Positions 6,614 through 14,968 of a DNA stretch of 23,846 bases are shown in pieces. The stretch spans positions 1 to 23,846 of the IMG/VR virus record IMGVR_UViG_3300044638_000388; one strand, 5' to 3'. The stretch is from a virus. The notes under the pieces were generated by a model. It did not search any database. It was not told the origin of the DNA and saw only the letters and a program-made list of their open reading frames with translations. Each line of letters opens with the position of its first letter. The stretch's first letter is position 1. The position numbers and the translations under genes are program-made.

Positions 6614-9025
6614 ATGTCTGTAGTTGCCAATATCGCCATCAATGTTGATGGCAAGCAAGCCAAGACGATCCTTGACGAGATCAAGCGCAAGGTAGAGGCC
6701 ATGAATGGCACTTTCGGCAATGTGCCGGGTGCCACGCAGAAGGTGGGCGGTCTTACCAGCGCTATCGCAGGCATGATCCCGCAGCTTGCCATTGCGGCTA
6801 CAACAATGGAGGTGCTGCGCCAGAGCGTATCAACGGCATTTGAGCGCGGCGGCGCTGAGCAGAGATTGCGCAACCTCACATCATCAACTGGTGAGTTCAA
6901 TGCTGCGATTGCATCCGCAACTGGAGCATCAGCCAAGTTCGGCATTTCGCAGACAGAGGCCACGGTGGCATTGGCCGACGTCTATGGCCGATTAAAAGGT
7001 GTTGGCTTTGGCCTTAAGGAGACTACCCAGATCTATGAAGGATTTAATGTAGCCGCCAAGCAGTCTGGAATCAGCGGCGCTGATGCTGCTGGCGTCTTCT
7101 TCCAGCTCAGCCAGGCCCTAGGCAAAGGCAAATTGAACGGTGATGAGTTTGTCAGTGTCTCTGAGCGCATGCCTCAGTTGCTTGATCTGATCGCTCAGTC
7201 AACAGGCCGCTCGCGTGGCGAGTTGCAGCAGATGGCCCAGGAAGGCAAGATCACAAGCGATGTCCTTTATAGAGCATTGGCAACTGCAGCAGAGGGCTCA
7301 GGTGACTTAAATGCAAAGTTGACAGAACAGCAGCGCACCATGGGCAAGTTGACCCAAGTTACAGATCAGCTAAAAGCCCAGATAGGCAATGTATTTGCGC
7401 CGGTTGTTGTTGCTGGTGCGAAAGGCTTGGCTGTCATCGGTGAGAAGCTATCCGAATGGTGGGGATATCTTGGATCGCAAGTGTTCCCCAGGCTGCTTAA
7501 GGCGCTCAAGCCAGCCATTGATGAGTTCAGGAAGCTATGGACAGCGATCCCATGGAGCACCATCCTCGGATACCTGCAAGGATCAATCATCCTGGCGCTG
7601 AATAGGATCATCGGTGTAGTCAGGGTGATGGCGCCTATTACTGCGTTCATTGTCCGCAAGTTCCTTGAGCTTTCAAACAATCCGGTCTTTAAGTTCTTTA
7701 CTGAACAGGCGGCAAAGCTACTTGAAAAAATGGGTGTCACCAACAATGCAGTAGATACATTCACTGCCAAGCAGGCTCAGGCACGCAATCAAGTCGCACA
7801 GACTGTTAATGCTTATAACTCGATGCCGCCCAAGATCGAGGCAGCAGCCGAAAAGAATAAAGGACTGATTGCAGCTACCAATAGCGTGCTGAATAATCTG
7901 CGTGCTCAGCAGACTTCACTCGATGCGCACGTTGCATCTCTTGAAAGGGGCGCCAGCGTTACATCGGCAAGATTTGCGGCAGAAAAGGCGATCAATGATC
8001 TCAGAGGGGTTCAACTAGAGCGTGAGTATCAGTTTGCCAAAACTGCGCAGCAACGACTCAACATTGCAGTTGCGATATTCAGGCAACAAGCGCAGGCTGC
8101 GGTTATCGAGTACCGCCAGGCACTAGACAACATTCGCCTGGAGAAAATCAAAGGCGAGTTGCAGCTTCAATCTGCCAGGATCAAATACGACCAAATCCGC
8201 GCAGAAGGATTGCTTCAGATCCTGCTAGCAAAGAACGTCGAGGAAGAGACCGCCAAACGCCAGAAACTAGGGGAAGCACTGCAAGCGCAAAATGCGGTCA
8301 TAGACTCTACTGCCGATCAAGTTGCGGCGAATAAAGAGCTAGTCAGGTATCAGGCAATCACAGCAAAGGCGCAATTCAACGCGAAGATCCTTACCGCTCA
8401 AACCGCGCTAGAGCAGAAGCTAATCAGCGATCAGATTGGCTTGACGCAGGTTTCAGCACTAGCGGTGTCTCAAAGCTTGGCGAACGCTTATTCGTCATCG
8501 CAGTTTATGGCTCAGGCCACAAGTAGCATCGCCATCAACAGCGATAAATCCGCAGGCAATTTCATCAGGGTAGCTACCAACGCTGAAATGGCTGCCACCA
8601 AAATCAGGGAAGCAGCTGATGCTCAAGAACGACTGAACAGATTAAGAGGGCAAGCTACAGCGCCGACAGTCAGAGGAAAGACCCCGGTCAAGCGATTCGC
8701 CCAAGGTGGCTTCGTAAGCCGCCCGACGCTCGGTCTTATCGGTGAAGCTGGCGAATCCGAATATATCGTGCCTGAATCCAAGGCAGCAGGATTCGTGTCA
8801 AATTACCTGTCTGGAGTGCGCGGGGCGTCCGCAGTTGCAGCAGCACCTACCGGATCGACGGGTGGTAGCACTACGATCAACGTAACTACCGGCCCGGTGA
8901 TGGAGTTCGACGGTCAGCGCTACGTCACCGTGACCGACATGGAACGCGCTATGCGACTGACCGCTGAAGGCGTGATCGGCCGGTTGCGTACACCATCTGC
9001 ACGCATCGCGCTGGGCATGGCCTGA
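6614..9025 (+). CDS. Tape measure protein
   Basis: An 803-residue tail tape measure protein, which sets tail length and takes part in DNA delivery. I chose ATG 6614 because GAGG at 6601-6604 is nine bases upstream; the TTG three codons earlier has no space for a ribosome site. The tape-measure domain is clear at about residues 65-230 (GGAEQRLRNLTSSTGEFN, LSQALGKGKLNGDEFVSVSE, then MPQLLDLIAQSTGRS). Hydrophobic helices occur near residues 310-355, long helical/coiled-coil segments from about 380 to 640, and a Gly/Arg C-terminal region (RFAQGGFVSRPTLGLIGEAG) typical of these proteins. At about 1.5 angstrom per residue the tail would be near 120 nm. The next gene starts inside the stop (TGATG). 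Confidence 0.9.
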   Translation: MSVVANIAINVDGKQAKTILDEIKRKVEAMNGTFGNVPGATQKVGGLTSAIAGMIPQLAIAATTMEVLRQSVSTAFERGGAEQRLRNLTSSTGEFNAAIASATGASAKFGISQTEATVALADVYGRLKGVGFGLKETTQIYEGFNVAAKQSGISGADAAGVFFQLSQALGKGKLNGDEFVSVSERMPQLLDLIAQSTGRSRGELQQMAQEGKITSDVLYRALATAAEGSGDLNAKLTEQQRTMGKLTQVTDQLKAQIGNVFAPVVVAGAKGLAVIGEKLSEWWGYLGSQVFPRLLKALKPAIDEFRKLWTAIPWSTILGYLQGSIILALNRIIGVVRVMAPITAFIVRKFLELSNNPVFKFFTEQAAKLLEKMGVTNNAVDTFTAKQAQARNQVAQTVNAYNSMPPKIEAAAEKNKGLIAATNSVLNNLRAQQTSLDAHVASLERGASVTSARFAAEKAINDLRGVQLEREYQFAKTAQQRLNIAVAIFRQQAQAAVIEYRQALDNIRLEKIKGELQLQSARIKYDQIRAEGLLQILLAKNVEEETAKRQKLGEALQAQNAVIDSTADQVAANKELVRYQAITAKAQFNAKILTAQTALEQKLISDQIGLTQVSALAVSQSLANAYSSSQFMAQATSSIAINSDKSAGNFIRVATNAEMAATKIREAADAQERLNRLRGQATAPTVRGKTPVKRFAQGGFVSRPTLGLIGEAGESEYIVPESKAAGFVSNYLSGVRGASAVAAAPTGSTGGSTTINVTTGPVMEFDGQRYVTVTDMERAMRLTAEGVIGRLRTPSARIALGMA

Positions 9026-9486
9026 TGAGAGCGCAAAGCCAATACCTCCGCATCTACGACGCTGCTGGCGTTACCTACCAGCGGTGGCAGAGCTACTACG
9101 CCAACACCAGCGTCACATGGTCGAGCGCCAGCTGGAACTACGTGCCATTCATCGCTGATGGCATCACCTCCGGCAGCAGTGGCACTGAAGAATCGGTTTC
9201 CGTCACCGCTGCAGCGACCGGCCTGGTGTTGGATGCGTTCCTTGCCGCCATCAGCGATGGCCGCCTGGTGGATCTCAGCATCTACCAGTTCGATTCCACC
9301 ATCAACAACAACACACCGCAAGCTGGGCAGGAGCTGGTGGCTGCATACACCGGCCAAGTGGTTGGCGGCAATGGCGGATTGACTAGCCTGACCATACAAC
9401 TCGGCTCGGCGTTGTCTCCCGTTGGAGCGCAAGTGCCGCCGCGCCGGTTGACATTGGCGATCATGGGGCAGGGCATCAGGCAGTGA
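9025..9486 (+). CDS. Minor tail protein between tape measure and tail-tip hub
   Basis: A 153-residue protein coupled to the tape measure stop (TGATG) and overlapping the hub start. It is beta-rich (YLRIYDAAGVTYQRWQSYYA; GLVLDAFLAAISDGRLVDLS; VPPRRLTLAIMGQGIRQ) with no membrane segment. Position and the C-terminal PPRR-(x)n-MGQG ending recall small distal-tail or DUF1833-like minor tail proteins that link tube and tip complex. There is no Cys cluster, so it is not a lambda gpL-type iron-sulfur protein. The lambda-like K (NlpC/P60) and I genes are missing here, so this one small protein and the hub seem to form a reduced tip. Confidence 0.65.
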   Translation: MRAQSQYLRIYDAAGVTYQRWQSYYANTSVTWSSASWNYVPFIADGITSGSSGTEESVSVTAAATGLVLDAFLAAISDGRLVDLSIYQFDSTINNNTPQAGQELVAAYTGQVVGGNGGLTSLTIQLGSALSPVGAQVPPRRLTLAIMGQGIRQ

Positions 9487-11579
9487 GCTTCCTTTCCTCT
9501 AGCGATCCACTGGCACTGCTGGCCATCCAGGCCGGTCAGATCAACGCACCAGCTGATGCAACCGCCGCGCAGGGCACCACAGAGCTGGATCGCCCGCAGC
9601 GGTTCGCGCAGATTGGCGAGCCAGTGCCGATCGTGTTCGCCCGATTCCGCAACAGCAAAGGCGGCATCCTGATCAGCCCCGGCGCCACCGAAGCACGCTT
9701 TGAGAATGACGCCAGCAACAACGTCACCGCCTACTACATGCTGGTGCTGAGCGAGGGCCAGCTCGACAGCATCCCGGTGAAGGATGTGTTTCAGCGTGCC
9801 TGCCGCGTTGGCGCCCATACCCAGACCTACAACCGCAGGGCCGGCACCTGGACACCCGGCAACTTCCTGGTGCAGCGTGCCGGTAAGGATCTGCCCGAGG
9901 CGCCGTTCTTCTGCGGCACGGTCGGCAGCTACCCCGGCATCAGCACGCTCAGCTTCAACGTCACCATCCCAGACGGATTCGATCAGTACAACCGCCAGGT
10001 GCATCTGTTCATCCGTGGCGGCATGGCCGTCACCCGGATCTACGACAGCGTGACCGGCCCCAGCGACAACTTCGCGGACTTGGTGAAGTGGTTGCTGGTC
10101 AATACCAGCAGGGTGCCAGCGGCGATGATCGACAACACCGCACTGCTGGCAGCAGCCACGTTCCTTGAGGTGAACGGCTTCACCTGCAACCTTGAGATCC
10201 GCGAAAGCACCAACTACTCCGACCTGGCAGCCAGGCTGGCGCCCTACTTCCTGCTGGCTGAAAGCAGCGCAGGCGGCAAGCGCGGGCTGAGGCCACTGCT
10301 GCCGGTGACTGCCGGCGGCGCCATCAAGACCACGGCAATCACGGCGGAGTACACCTTCACCGAAGACACGGTGCTGCCCGGCACGCTGGAGATCAATTAC
10401 CTGTCACTGGCGGATCGGCAGCCATTCGTGGCGCAGATGATCTGGCGCCAGCAGCTGGAGAGCGACATTGGCATCATCCGCACCGCTGAGGTGCGCTATA
10501 CCAGCACCGCCGAGACCGGGCCGTATGAGTCGCACGATCTCTCGACGTTCTGCACCAGCGAGGATCACGCCGTCAAGGTTGGCGCCTACATCCTGGCCAA
10601 GCGCATCTACACGACGCACACCATCAGGTTTGCAGCACGGCCGCAGGAGCACAACACGCTCATCAGCGCTGGCGACATCATCCGCGTGCAGCTGGCGCGT
10701 GATAACACCACCTACGCCAACTCGGTGCATGACTACCTGTACCAAGTGGAGCGCATCACCAAGACACTGGCGGGTGATGTGAGCTATGAGGCCACGCACT
10801 TCCCGATTGACGACCAAGGCCGCAGCCTGATCGCGTTGGATGTGGCTGCTGCTGTCGGCACCGGCATCATCCTGCCAAGTGGCCGCACCGGCGTGAGTTG
10901 TGATGTGAACTCCAGCAGCGATAACACCATCCCGGCTGAGACGTTCACGAACGCCGATGGCGAAGATCCGATCAACCTACCGTTCCCTGGTGCTGGATCT
11001 GCACCGACTGGCGGCACCGGGAATGGTGATGACGGAATAGATGCAGGCATTCCTCTCGCAGCAATAGTAACATCACCAGCAGGCGAGATACCACGCGCTG
11101 GCGTCGGACTCACACCTCCGACTGCGGTTTGCGGCGGAGAAGGCTTTGCAAAACTTGAATGGTATCGAAATGGAGTACTGTCCACCACAATCGAAAACAT
11201 AGATGGCGTTTATACCGTCACCTATGGCGCTGACCGTCCAACATTCCTCGGCAATATTAACCTAGGTATTTTGCTGCTTCGCGTAGGCGATGGCCCTACG
11301 TGGACATCAAAAACCTATTGCAAAAACGGCACGGTCATAGGATCCTCAACCGCGGTGGCCGACGGCACTTATTTAAGAGACTACGCATTCATGGCGCTTA
11401 CGCCGTTTGGTTGGGAACGTGGCATATACAACAGCATCGGATTCCCGCCGTATTTAGTGTATGACGAAGGACTAGGGCTTGGGGAAGTTTATTGCTACAA
11501 CTTGGCAAGCTTTGGAGGGTGGTTTGTTGCTAAATCAGGTCCAGGAATCGTGGCAATTGAAGCCATTCCACTAGGTTGA
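9483..11579 (+). CDS. Tail-tip hub / central fibre-like protein (gpJ-like role)
   Basis: A 698-residue protein starting at GTG 9483 (GTGA overlap). The N-terminal half has features of tail hub/central fibre proteins: an early QRFAQIGEPVPIVFARFRNS segment (about 39-58) for assembly into the tip, VTAYYMLVLSEGQLDSIPV (about 81-99), and a long hub-like region with ISAGDIIRVQLARDN (about 398-412) and a following YQVERITKTLAGDVSYEA strand pair. Around residues 505-520 there is a Gly/Asp linker, and the last 180 or so residues (from about 11030) have AT-richer DNA and different codons, suggesting a swapped receptor-binding end. It likely closes the tube and contacts the host. Naming as gpJ-like is by position, size and layout. 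Confidence 0.75.
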   Translation: MSFLSSSDPLALLAIQAGQINAPADATAAQGTTELDRPQRFAQIGEPVPIVFARFRNSKGGILISPGATEARFENDASNNVTAYYMLVLSEGQLDSIPVKDVFQRACRVGAHTQTYNRRAGTWTPGNFLVQRAGKDLPEAPFFCGTVGSYPGISTLSFNVTIPDGFDQYNRQVHLFIRGGMAVTRIYDSVTGPSDNFADLVKWLLVNTSRVPAAMIDNTALLAAATFLEVNGFTCNLEIRESTNYSDLAARLAPYFLLAESSAGGKRGLRPLLPVTAGGAIKTTAITAEYTFTEDTVLPGTLEINYLSLADRQPFVAQMIWRQQLESDIGIIRTAEVRYTSTAETGPYESHDLSTFCTSEDHAVKVGAYILAKRIYTTHTIRFAARPQEHNTLISAGDIIRVQLARDNTTYANSVHDYLYQVERITKTLAGDVSYEATHFPIDDQGRSLIALDVAAAVGTGIILPSGRTGVSCDVNSSSDNTIPAETFTNADGEDPINLPFPGAGSAPTGGTGNGDDGIDAGIPLAAIVTSPAGEIPRAGVGLTPPTAVCGGEGFAKLEWYRNGVLSTTIENIDGVYTVTYGADRPTFLGNINLGILLLRVGDGPTWTSKTYCKNGTVIGSSTAVADGTYLRDYAFMALTPFGWERGIYNSIGFPPYLVYDEGLGLGEVYCYNLASFGGWFVAKSGPGIVAIEAIPLG

Positions 11580-11581
11580 CC

Positions 11582-12331
11582 GTGGCAGTATTTCCCTCCC
11601 TAACACCTGCCACCCGCGCCTTCACGCCAGGTGAGTACCCGCACACGCCGTTCACCACCTACAACGGCCTGCAGAATCGCGTGCGTCATAGCAACGTGAT
11701 GCTCAGCAGCTCGGTGCGGCTGAGCTTCATCGCCTTGGCGGAAGCTGACATGCTCAGCATCCTCAGTCACTACCAAGGCCAGTTCGGCAGCTTTGAGAGT
11801 TTCACGCTGCCGTCCAGCATCTGGAGTGGCGTCACTACCATCAGCGACTACCAGCTGACGGACTACCGCTGGCGATACACGGAGGCGCCAACCGTAGACG
11901 ACGTTTACTGCGGGCGTTACAACGTCGAGCTGGCGCTGGAAACAGTTCCGCCTGAAGGCAGGTTTGTCGGCGGCACCGAACTACTCGTTCTGTACTCACT
12001 CGCCGGTGGAACTGCCGCCGCTGCCAATGGCCTGCAGCAAAGCATCACGCTGACACTGGCCACTGAGGGCTTTGTTGTTCCTGGCTTGGATGAGTCGATT
12101 ACTGCTAGCATCGGCGCCGCCAATGGCGTTATTGCCAGCGTTGTATTCTCCCTGGATGCAGGCGTTCCCGCATTCGACGGTAATGCAGTCGGCCTCGACG
12201 AGAGCATCACACTATCTCTGGCAGGTGGCACAGCAACCGGAGGCACGGCAGCTAGCGATTACTGGTCCGACATGTCTGTGCAGCTATATGGCTGGGAATC
12301 GCTAGCCTATGTTGAATGGTGGGGCAACTAA
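11582..12331 (+). CDS. Minor tail protein with C-terminal internal repeats (paralogue of the gene at 14344)
   Basis: From GTG 11582 the product is 249 residues; AGG at 11573-11575 sits six bases upstream, and MAVFPSLTP matches the start of its paralogue, so I prefer this to the TTG at 11576. Residues 1-125 form a conserved domain (FPSLTPATRAFTPGEYP; LRLSF-type LSHYQGQFGSFESFTLP; DYRWRYTEAP; YNVELALETVPPEG). The rest carries repeats of a GLDESITLSLAGGTA type beginning near residues 150, 168 and 204, then an aromatic C-terminus (LYGWESLAYVEWWGN). It follows the hub gene, so a tail-tip or adhesion part is likely. No enzymatic motif is seen. Confidence 0.6.
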   Translation: MAVFPSLTPATRAFTPGEYPHTPFTTYNGLQNRVRHSNVMLSSSVRLSFIALAEADMLSILSHYQGQFGSFESFTLPSSIWSGVTTISDYQLTDYRWRYTEAPTVDDVYCGRYNVELALETVPPEGRFVGGTELLVLYSLAGGTAAAANGLQQSITLTLATEGFVVPGLDESITASIGAANGVIASVVFSLDAGVPAFDGNAVGLDESITLSLAGGTATGGTAASDYWSDMSVQLYGWESLAYVEWWGN

Positions 12332-12334
12332 TTC

Positions 12335-12694
12335 ATGGCAGCGCCGAACCTCAAGACACCAACAACGATTACCGGCAAGACGGTCGGTTACGCCGTCACA
12401 ACCTCGATGGCTGCGGCACTGAGCAACGGCAGCAGCTCGGGCAAGGTGCTGAAGATCAACAGCGTGTACTGCGCCAACGTGGACGGCACCGCAGCGGCTG
12501 ACATCAGTCTGGAGCACTACAACGGCACCACCGGCTTCGCTATCGGCAAGACGATCAGCGTGCCAGCCGACGCTACCCAGGTGCTGGTCACCCGCGAGGC
12601 ATACATCTACCTGGAGGAAGGCCACAGCCTCCGCGCACAGGCCAGCGCTGCCAGCGACCTGGAGCTGGTCATCAGCTACGAGGACATCAGCTGA
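12335..12694 (+). CDS. Conserved virion protein, MAAPNL/ANVDGT type
   Basis: A 119-residue protein of a small family common in phages of aquatic bacteria as I recall it. Visible marks are MAAPNLKTPTTITGKTVGYA at the N-terminus, SSGKVLKINSVYCANVDGTA (about residues 34-53), and the end ASDLELVISYEDIS. It is beta-rich without membrane or catalytic motifs, and the pattern fits a small jelly-roll. Relatives are virion structural or tail/neck proteins of unassigned role. It starts three bases after the previous stop and its own TGA shares a base with the next ATG (TGATG). Confidence 0.65.
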   Translation: MAAPNLKTPTTITGKTVGYAVTTSMAAALSNGSSSGKVLKINSVYCANVDGTAAADISLEHYNGTTGFAIGKTISVPADATQVLVTREAYIYLEEGHSLRAQASAASDLELVISYEDIS

Positions 12695-13491
12695 TGTTGG
12701 GATTCAACGGTGGCTTGATGGGCATCAGGCGCACGCCAGCAAACGAGGCAGCATCTGGGCTGTGGTTTCAGAACGAGCAGAGCGTGGCGCAACGTGCTGG
12801 GATTTGGCCACCCAGTAGCGATCCCTATTTCGCCAACGTAAGCCTGCTGCTGCACATGGATGGCAGCAATGGCAGCACGACGTTTACGGATAACAGCAGC
12901 AACGGGTTTACAGTCACGGCTAATGGCAACGCGCAGATAAGCACGGCTCAGAGCAAATGGAACGGTGCAAGCGGATACTTTGACGGAGCAGGAGACTTTC
13001 TGACTGTTCCGGTCAATAGTGCATTTGAGCTTGGCACAGGTGATTTTGATGTAGAACTATGGGCTCGGTTTGATTCTGTAAGCTCCACACTCGTGTTGCT
13101 TTCGCTTGGCGATGGTGCTAATGGCGCCGGTCCTGTTACATGCGGCTGGTCGTTGTTCTGGACTGGTGGAAACCTTTACTGGTATCGCTACGACCATCCA
13201 ACTGAGGTGTCTCACACCTTTGCGTGGTCCCCGTCAATTAACACGTGGTATCACGTCAGGGTCACCAGAAGCGGCACAAGTCTTCGCGCATTGATCGACA
13301 ACGTGCAAATCGGATCAACAATTACCACTTCGCAAAGCTACAATAAGATCAACAGCGACAACCTGCACATCGGCAGATGGATCAGTGGCGGTGGAACTAA
13401 CTACATGCCGGGCTACATCGACGACCTCCGCATAACCAAAGGCGTTGCCCGCCCAGATGTACTTCCGAGTGGTCCTTTCCCGAACTACTGA
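12694..13491 (+). CDS. LamG/concanavalin-like lectin domain tail protein
   Basis: A 265-residue protein with a short N-terminal anchor (residues 1-45) and a concanavalin A-like (LamG) domain from about 46 to the end. Typical signs are VSLLLHMDGSNGSTTFTDNS, GYFDGAGDFLTVP, FELGTGDFDVELWARF, WYHVRVTRSGTSLRALIDN and the C-terminal YIDDLRITKGVAR. Such domains bind sugars or proteins, so this is a good candidate adhesin contacting host polysaccharide. DNA of the domain is somewhat AT-richer than its flanks, as in the other adhesion genes here. Coupled to both neighbours by TGATG; the next gene is a tail-fibre-assembly-like protein, which supports a fibre role. Confidence 0.75.
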   Translation: MLGFNGGLMGIRRTPANEAASGLWFQNEQSVAQRAGIWPPSSDPYFANVSLLLHMDGSNGSTTFTDNSSNGFTVTANGNAQISTAQSKWNGASGYFDGAGDFLTVPVNSAFELGTGDFDVELWARFDSVSSTLVLLSLGDGANGAGPVTCGWSLFWTGGNLYWYRYDHPTEVSHTFAWSPSINTWYHVRVTRSGTSLRALIDNVQIGSTITTSQSYNKINSDNLHIGRWISGGGTNYMPGYIDDLRITKGVARPDVLPSGPFPNY

Positions 13492-13904
13492 TGCTCTACT
13501 CCCACCGCCAAGCCACTCCCGCGCTCCTGCCGCACCGCATCCGCTTTGCGGACGGCAGCACCCGCACCGACAGCACCACCTTCACGCCTGACGAGCTGGA
13601 GCGTGCCGGCTACAGCGGCCCTTACGAGCGCCCCGAGTGCAATTCGAGGCTGGAGACGATCGACTGGGACGGCGAGTCGCTTGAGTACGTCGTGCGTCCC
13701 TACAGCTTCAACGAGCTGCAAATGCAGCACGCCAAGGTCCGCGATCAGCGCATCCAGCTGCTGCAGTCCTGCGACTGGACGCAGATTGCTGACTACGACC
13801 TTGGTGCCGATCGTGACGCATGGGCCACCTACCGACAGGCCCTGCGCGACCTGGCCGATGCTGCCAACCCGTTTGACATCACCTGGCCATCACCACCCGC
13901 CTAG
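13491..13904 (+). CDS. Tail fibre assembly/chaperone-like protein
   Basis: A 137-residue protein whose C-terminal part matches phage tail-fibre assembly chaperone proteins: VRDQRIQLLQSCDWTQIADY (about residues 80-99) followed by DAWATYRQALRDLADAANPF and an ending DITWPSPPA. The Arg-x-x-Arg--L-L---DWTQ and W--YRQALRD--- motifs are the usual signature. The N-terminal part (HRIRFADGSTRTDSTTFTPD) is the variable half that may bind the client. It directly follows the LamG protein, the likely client. It should act in the cytoplasm during assembly. Start is coupled (TGATG). Confidence 0.7.
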   Translation: MLYSHRQATPALLPHRIRFADGSTRTDSTTFTPDELERAGYSGPYERPECNSRLETIDWDGESLEYVVRPYSFNELQMQHAKVRDQRIQLLQSCDWTQIADYDLGADRDAWATYRQALRDLADAANPFDITWPSPPA

Positions 13905-13927
13905 ACTGATCTCAACGCAGGTACATC

Positions 13928-14344
13928 ATGGCTTCCCTGATCTACAACTCAGCCGTTGATGACATGGCCCGTGGTGCCATCGACTTCGACACCGACACCT
14001 TCAAGGTGATGCTGGTCACCAGCAGCTATACGCCAAACAAGGACACGCACGACAAGCGTGATGATGTCACGAATGAAGTGAGTGGCACCGGCTACACCGC
14101 TGGCGGCGTCACCAGCGCCTGCACCGTCACCAAGGACACCGCCAACGATCGCGTCACGCTCAGCTTTGCCGCTGTGAACTGGGCCACCAGCACCATCACC
14201 GCCAGGGCTGCGGTGATCTACAAGTCACGCGGTGGTGCGGCATCTAGCGATGAGCTGGTCTGCTACGTCGATTTCGGCGGTGATGTCAGCAGCAGCTCTG
14301 CAACCTTCAGCCTGGGCAGCAGCACCATCACGCTGCAGAACTGA
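13928..14344 (+). CDS. Conserved virion protein (MASLIYNS / VTNEVSGTGYTAGG type)
   Basis: A 138-residue protein of a widespread phage family. Marks are MASLIYNSAVDDMARGAIDF at the start, FKVMLVTSSYTPNKDTHDKR (about residues 25-44), VTNEVSGTGYTAGG, AVIYKSRGGAASSDELVCYV and a final beta strand pair. It is predicted to be beta-rich and soluble. Relatives are virion or tail-associated, but I know no assigned role. AGG lies six bases before ATG 13928, after a 23-base spacer. Its stop is coupled to the next start (TGATG). Confidence 0.65.
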   Translation: MASLIYNSAVDDMARGAIDFDTDTFKVMLVTSSYTPNKDTHDKRDDVTNEVSGTGYTAGGVTSACTVTKDTANDRVTLSFAAVNWATSTITARAAVIYKSRGGAASSDELVCYVDFGGDVSSSSATFSLGSSTITLQN

Positions 14345-14793
14345 TGGCCACCTTCCCGGCGCTGGAGCCGGCCACACGCCGCTACAGCATGGGCACCTTC
14401 CCCGTCACCGAGGAGAAGGGCTTCGGTGGTGGCAGCATCCGCTTCCGGCATGGCACCACCGCCTACAGCCACATCCTTGAACTGAGCTTCGCTGCACTGA
14501 CGCAGGCTCAGGCCAAACTGCTGCGCGATCACTACCGCGAACAGCAGGGCGGCTACATCGCATTTCCGCTCAGCACTGAAGCGTGGGCTGGCCACACCAG
14601 CTTCACCGACCTGGTGCCAACTTCCACGCACTGGCGCTACGCCGCGCAGCCGCAGGAAGACCACCTATCCGCCGGCTACGTGAACGTCTCGATCAGCCTG
14701 ATCAGCGTGCCAGCTGTGGTTGCTGCAGCATCTTCCGGCCTGGTCTCCACAGTCACAGCCACCCTGGCTGGTGGTGCTGCATCGGGTAGCTAA
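14344..14793 (+). CDS. Minor tail protein, short paralogue of the gene at 11582
   Basis: A 149-residue protein whose first 125 residues follow the same plan as the protein from 11582: MATFPALEPATRRYSMGTFP, RFRHGTTAYSHILELSFAAL, LRDHYREQQGGYIAFPLSTE, HWRYAAQPQEDHLSAGYVNV. After these comes one copy of the C-terminal repeat seen several times in the longer paralogue (SGLVSTVTATLAGGAASGS). The two probably arose by duplication and now occupy separate places in or on the tail. It has no catalytic motif. It is the last structural gene before the lysis module, from which it is separated by 25 bases. Confidence 0.6.
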   Translation: MATFPALEPATRRYSMGTFPVTEEKGFGGGSIRFRHGTTAYSHILELSFAALTQAQAKLLRDHYREQQGGYIAFPLSTEAWAGHTSFTDLVPTSTHWRYAAQPQEDHLSAGYVNVSISLISVPAVVAAASSGLVSTVTATLAGGAASGS

Positions 14794-14818
14794 CCTGAGA
14801 TAGCGATTTACGCCAGCT

Positions 14819-14968
14819 ATGACACCTACTCCCGAGGACATCACCAGCATTGCCGTAGCGCTGCTGGCGGGCTCTGAACTGCTGGCAATCGTGCCTGGCG
14901 TTCGCGCTAACAGCTGGACTCAGCTGATCCTCGGCGCATTGCGTGGCATTGCATCCCGCAAGCGGTGA
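14819..14968 (+). CDS. 49-residue hydrophobic protein at the head of the lysis module
   Basis: A short frame from ATG 14819 to TGA 14966-14968 encodes MTPTPEDITSIAVALLAGSE and on to a basic end IASRKR. Residues about 8-27 form one hydrophobic helix and residues 33-45 a second, amphipathic one. The stop overlaps the start of the following holin-like gene (GTGA at 14965-14968), which argues that it is translated. I recall similar 45-55 residue proteins (SELL--(I/L)P-(V/L)-(A/S)N) near lysis or tail genes in cyanophages. A holin partner or antiholin is possible but not shown. No good Shine-Dalgarno is visible. Confidence 0.6.
   Translation: MTPTPEDITSIAVALLAGSELLAIVPGVRANSWTQLILGALRGIASRKR

Noticed and set aside
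9282-10004. 240-codon open frame on the minus strand across the minor tail and hub genes
   Set aside because: It lies fully opposite two convincing coupled genes, has low-complexity Ala/Gly/Val composition typical of a shadow frame in GC-rich DNA, and has no recognisable domain.
12694-13491. Diversity-generating retroelement variable region in the LamG protein
   Set aside because: No reverse transcriptase, no template-like near-repeat with A-specific differences, and no C-type-lectin end are visible in the window.
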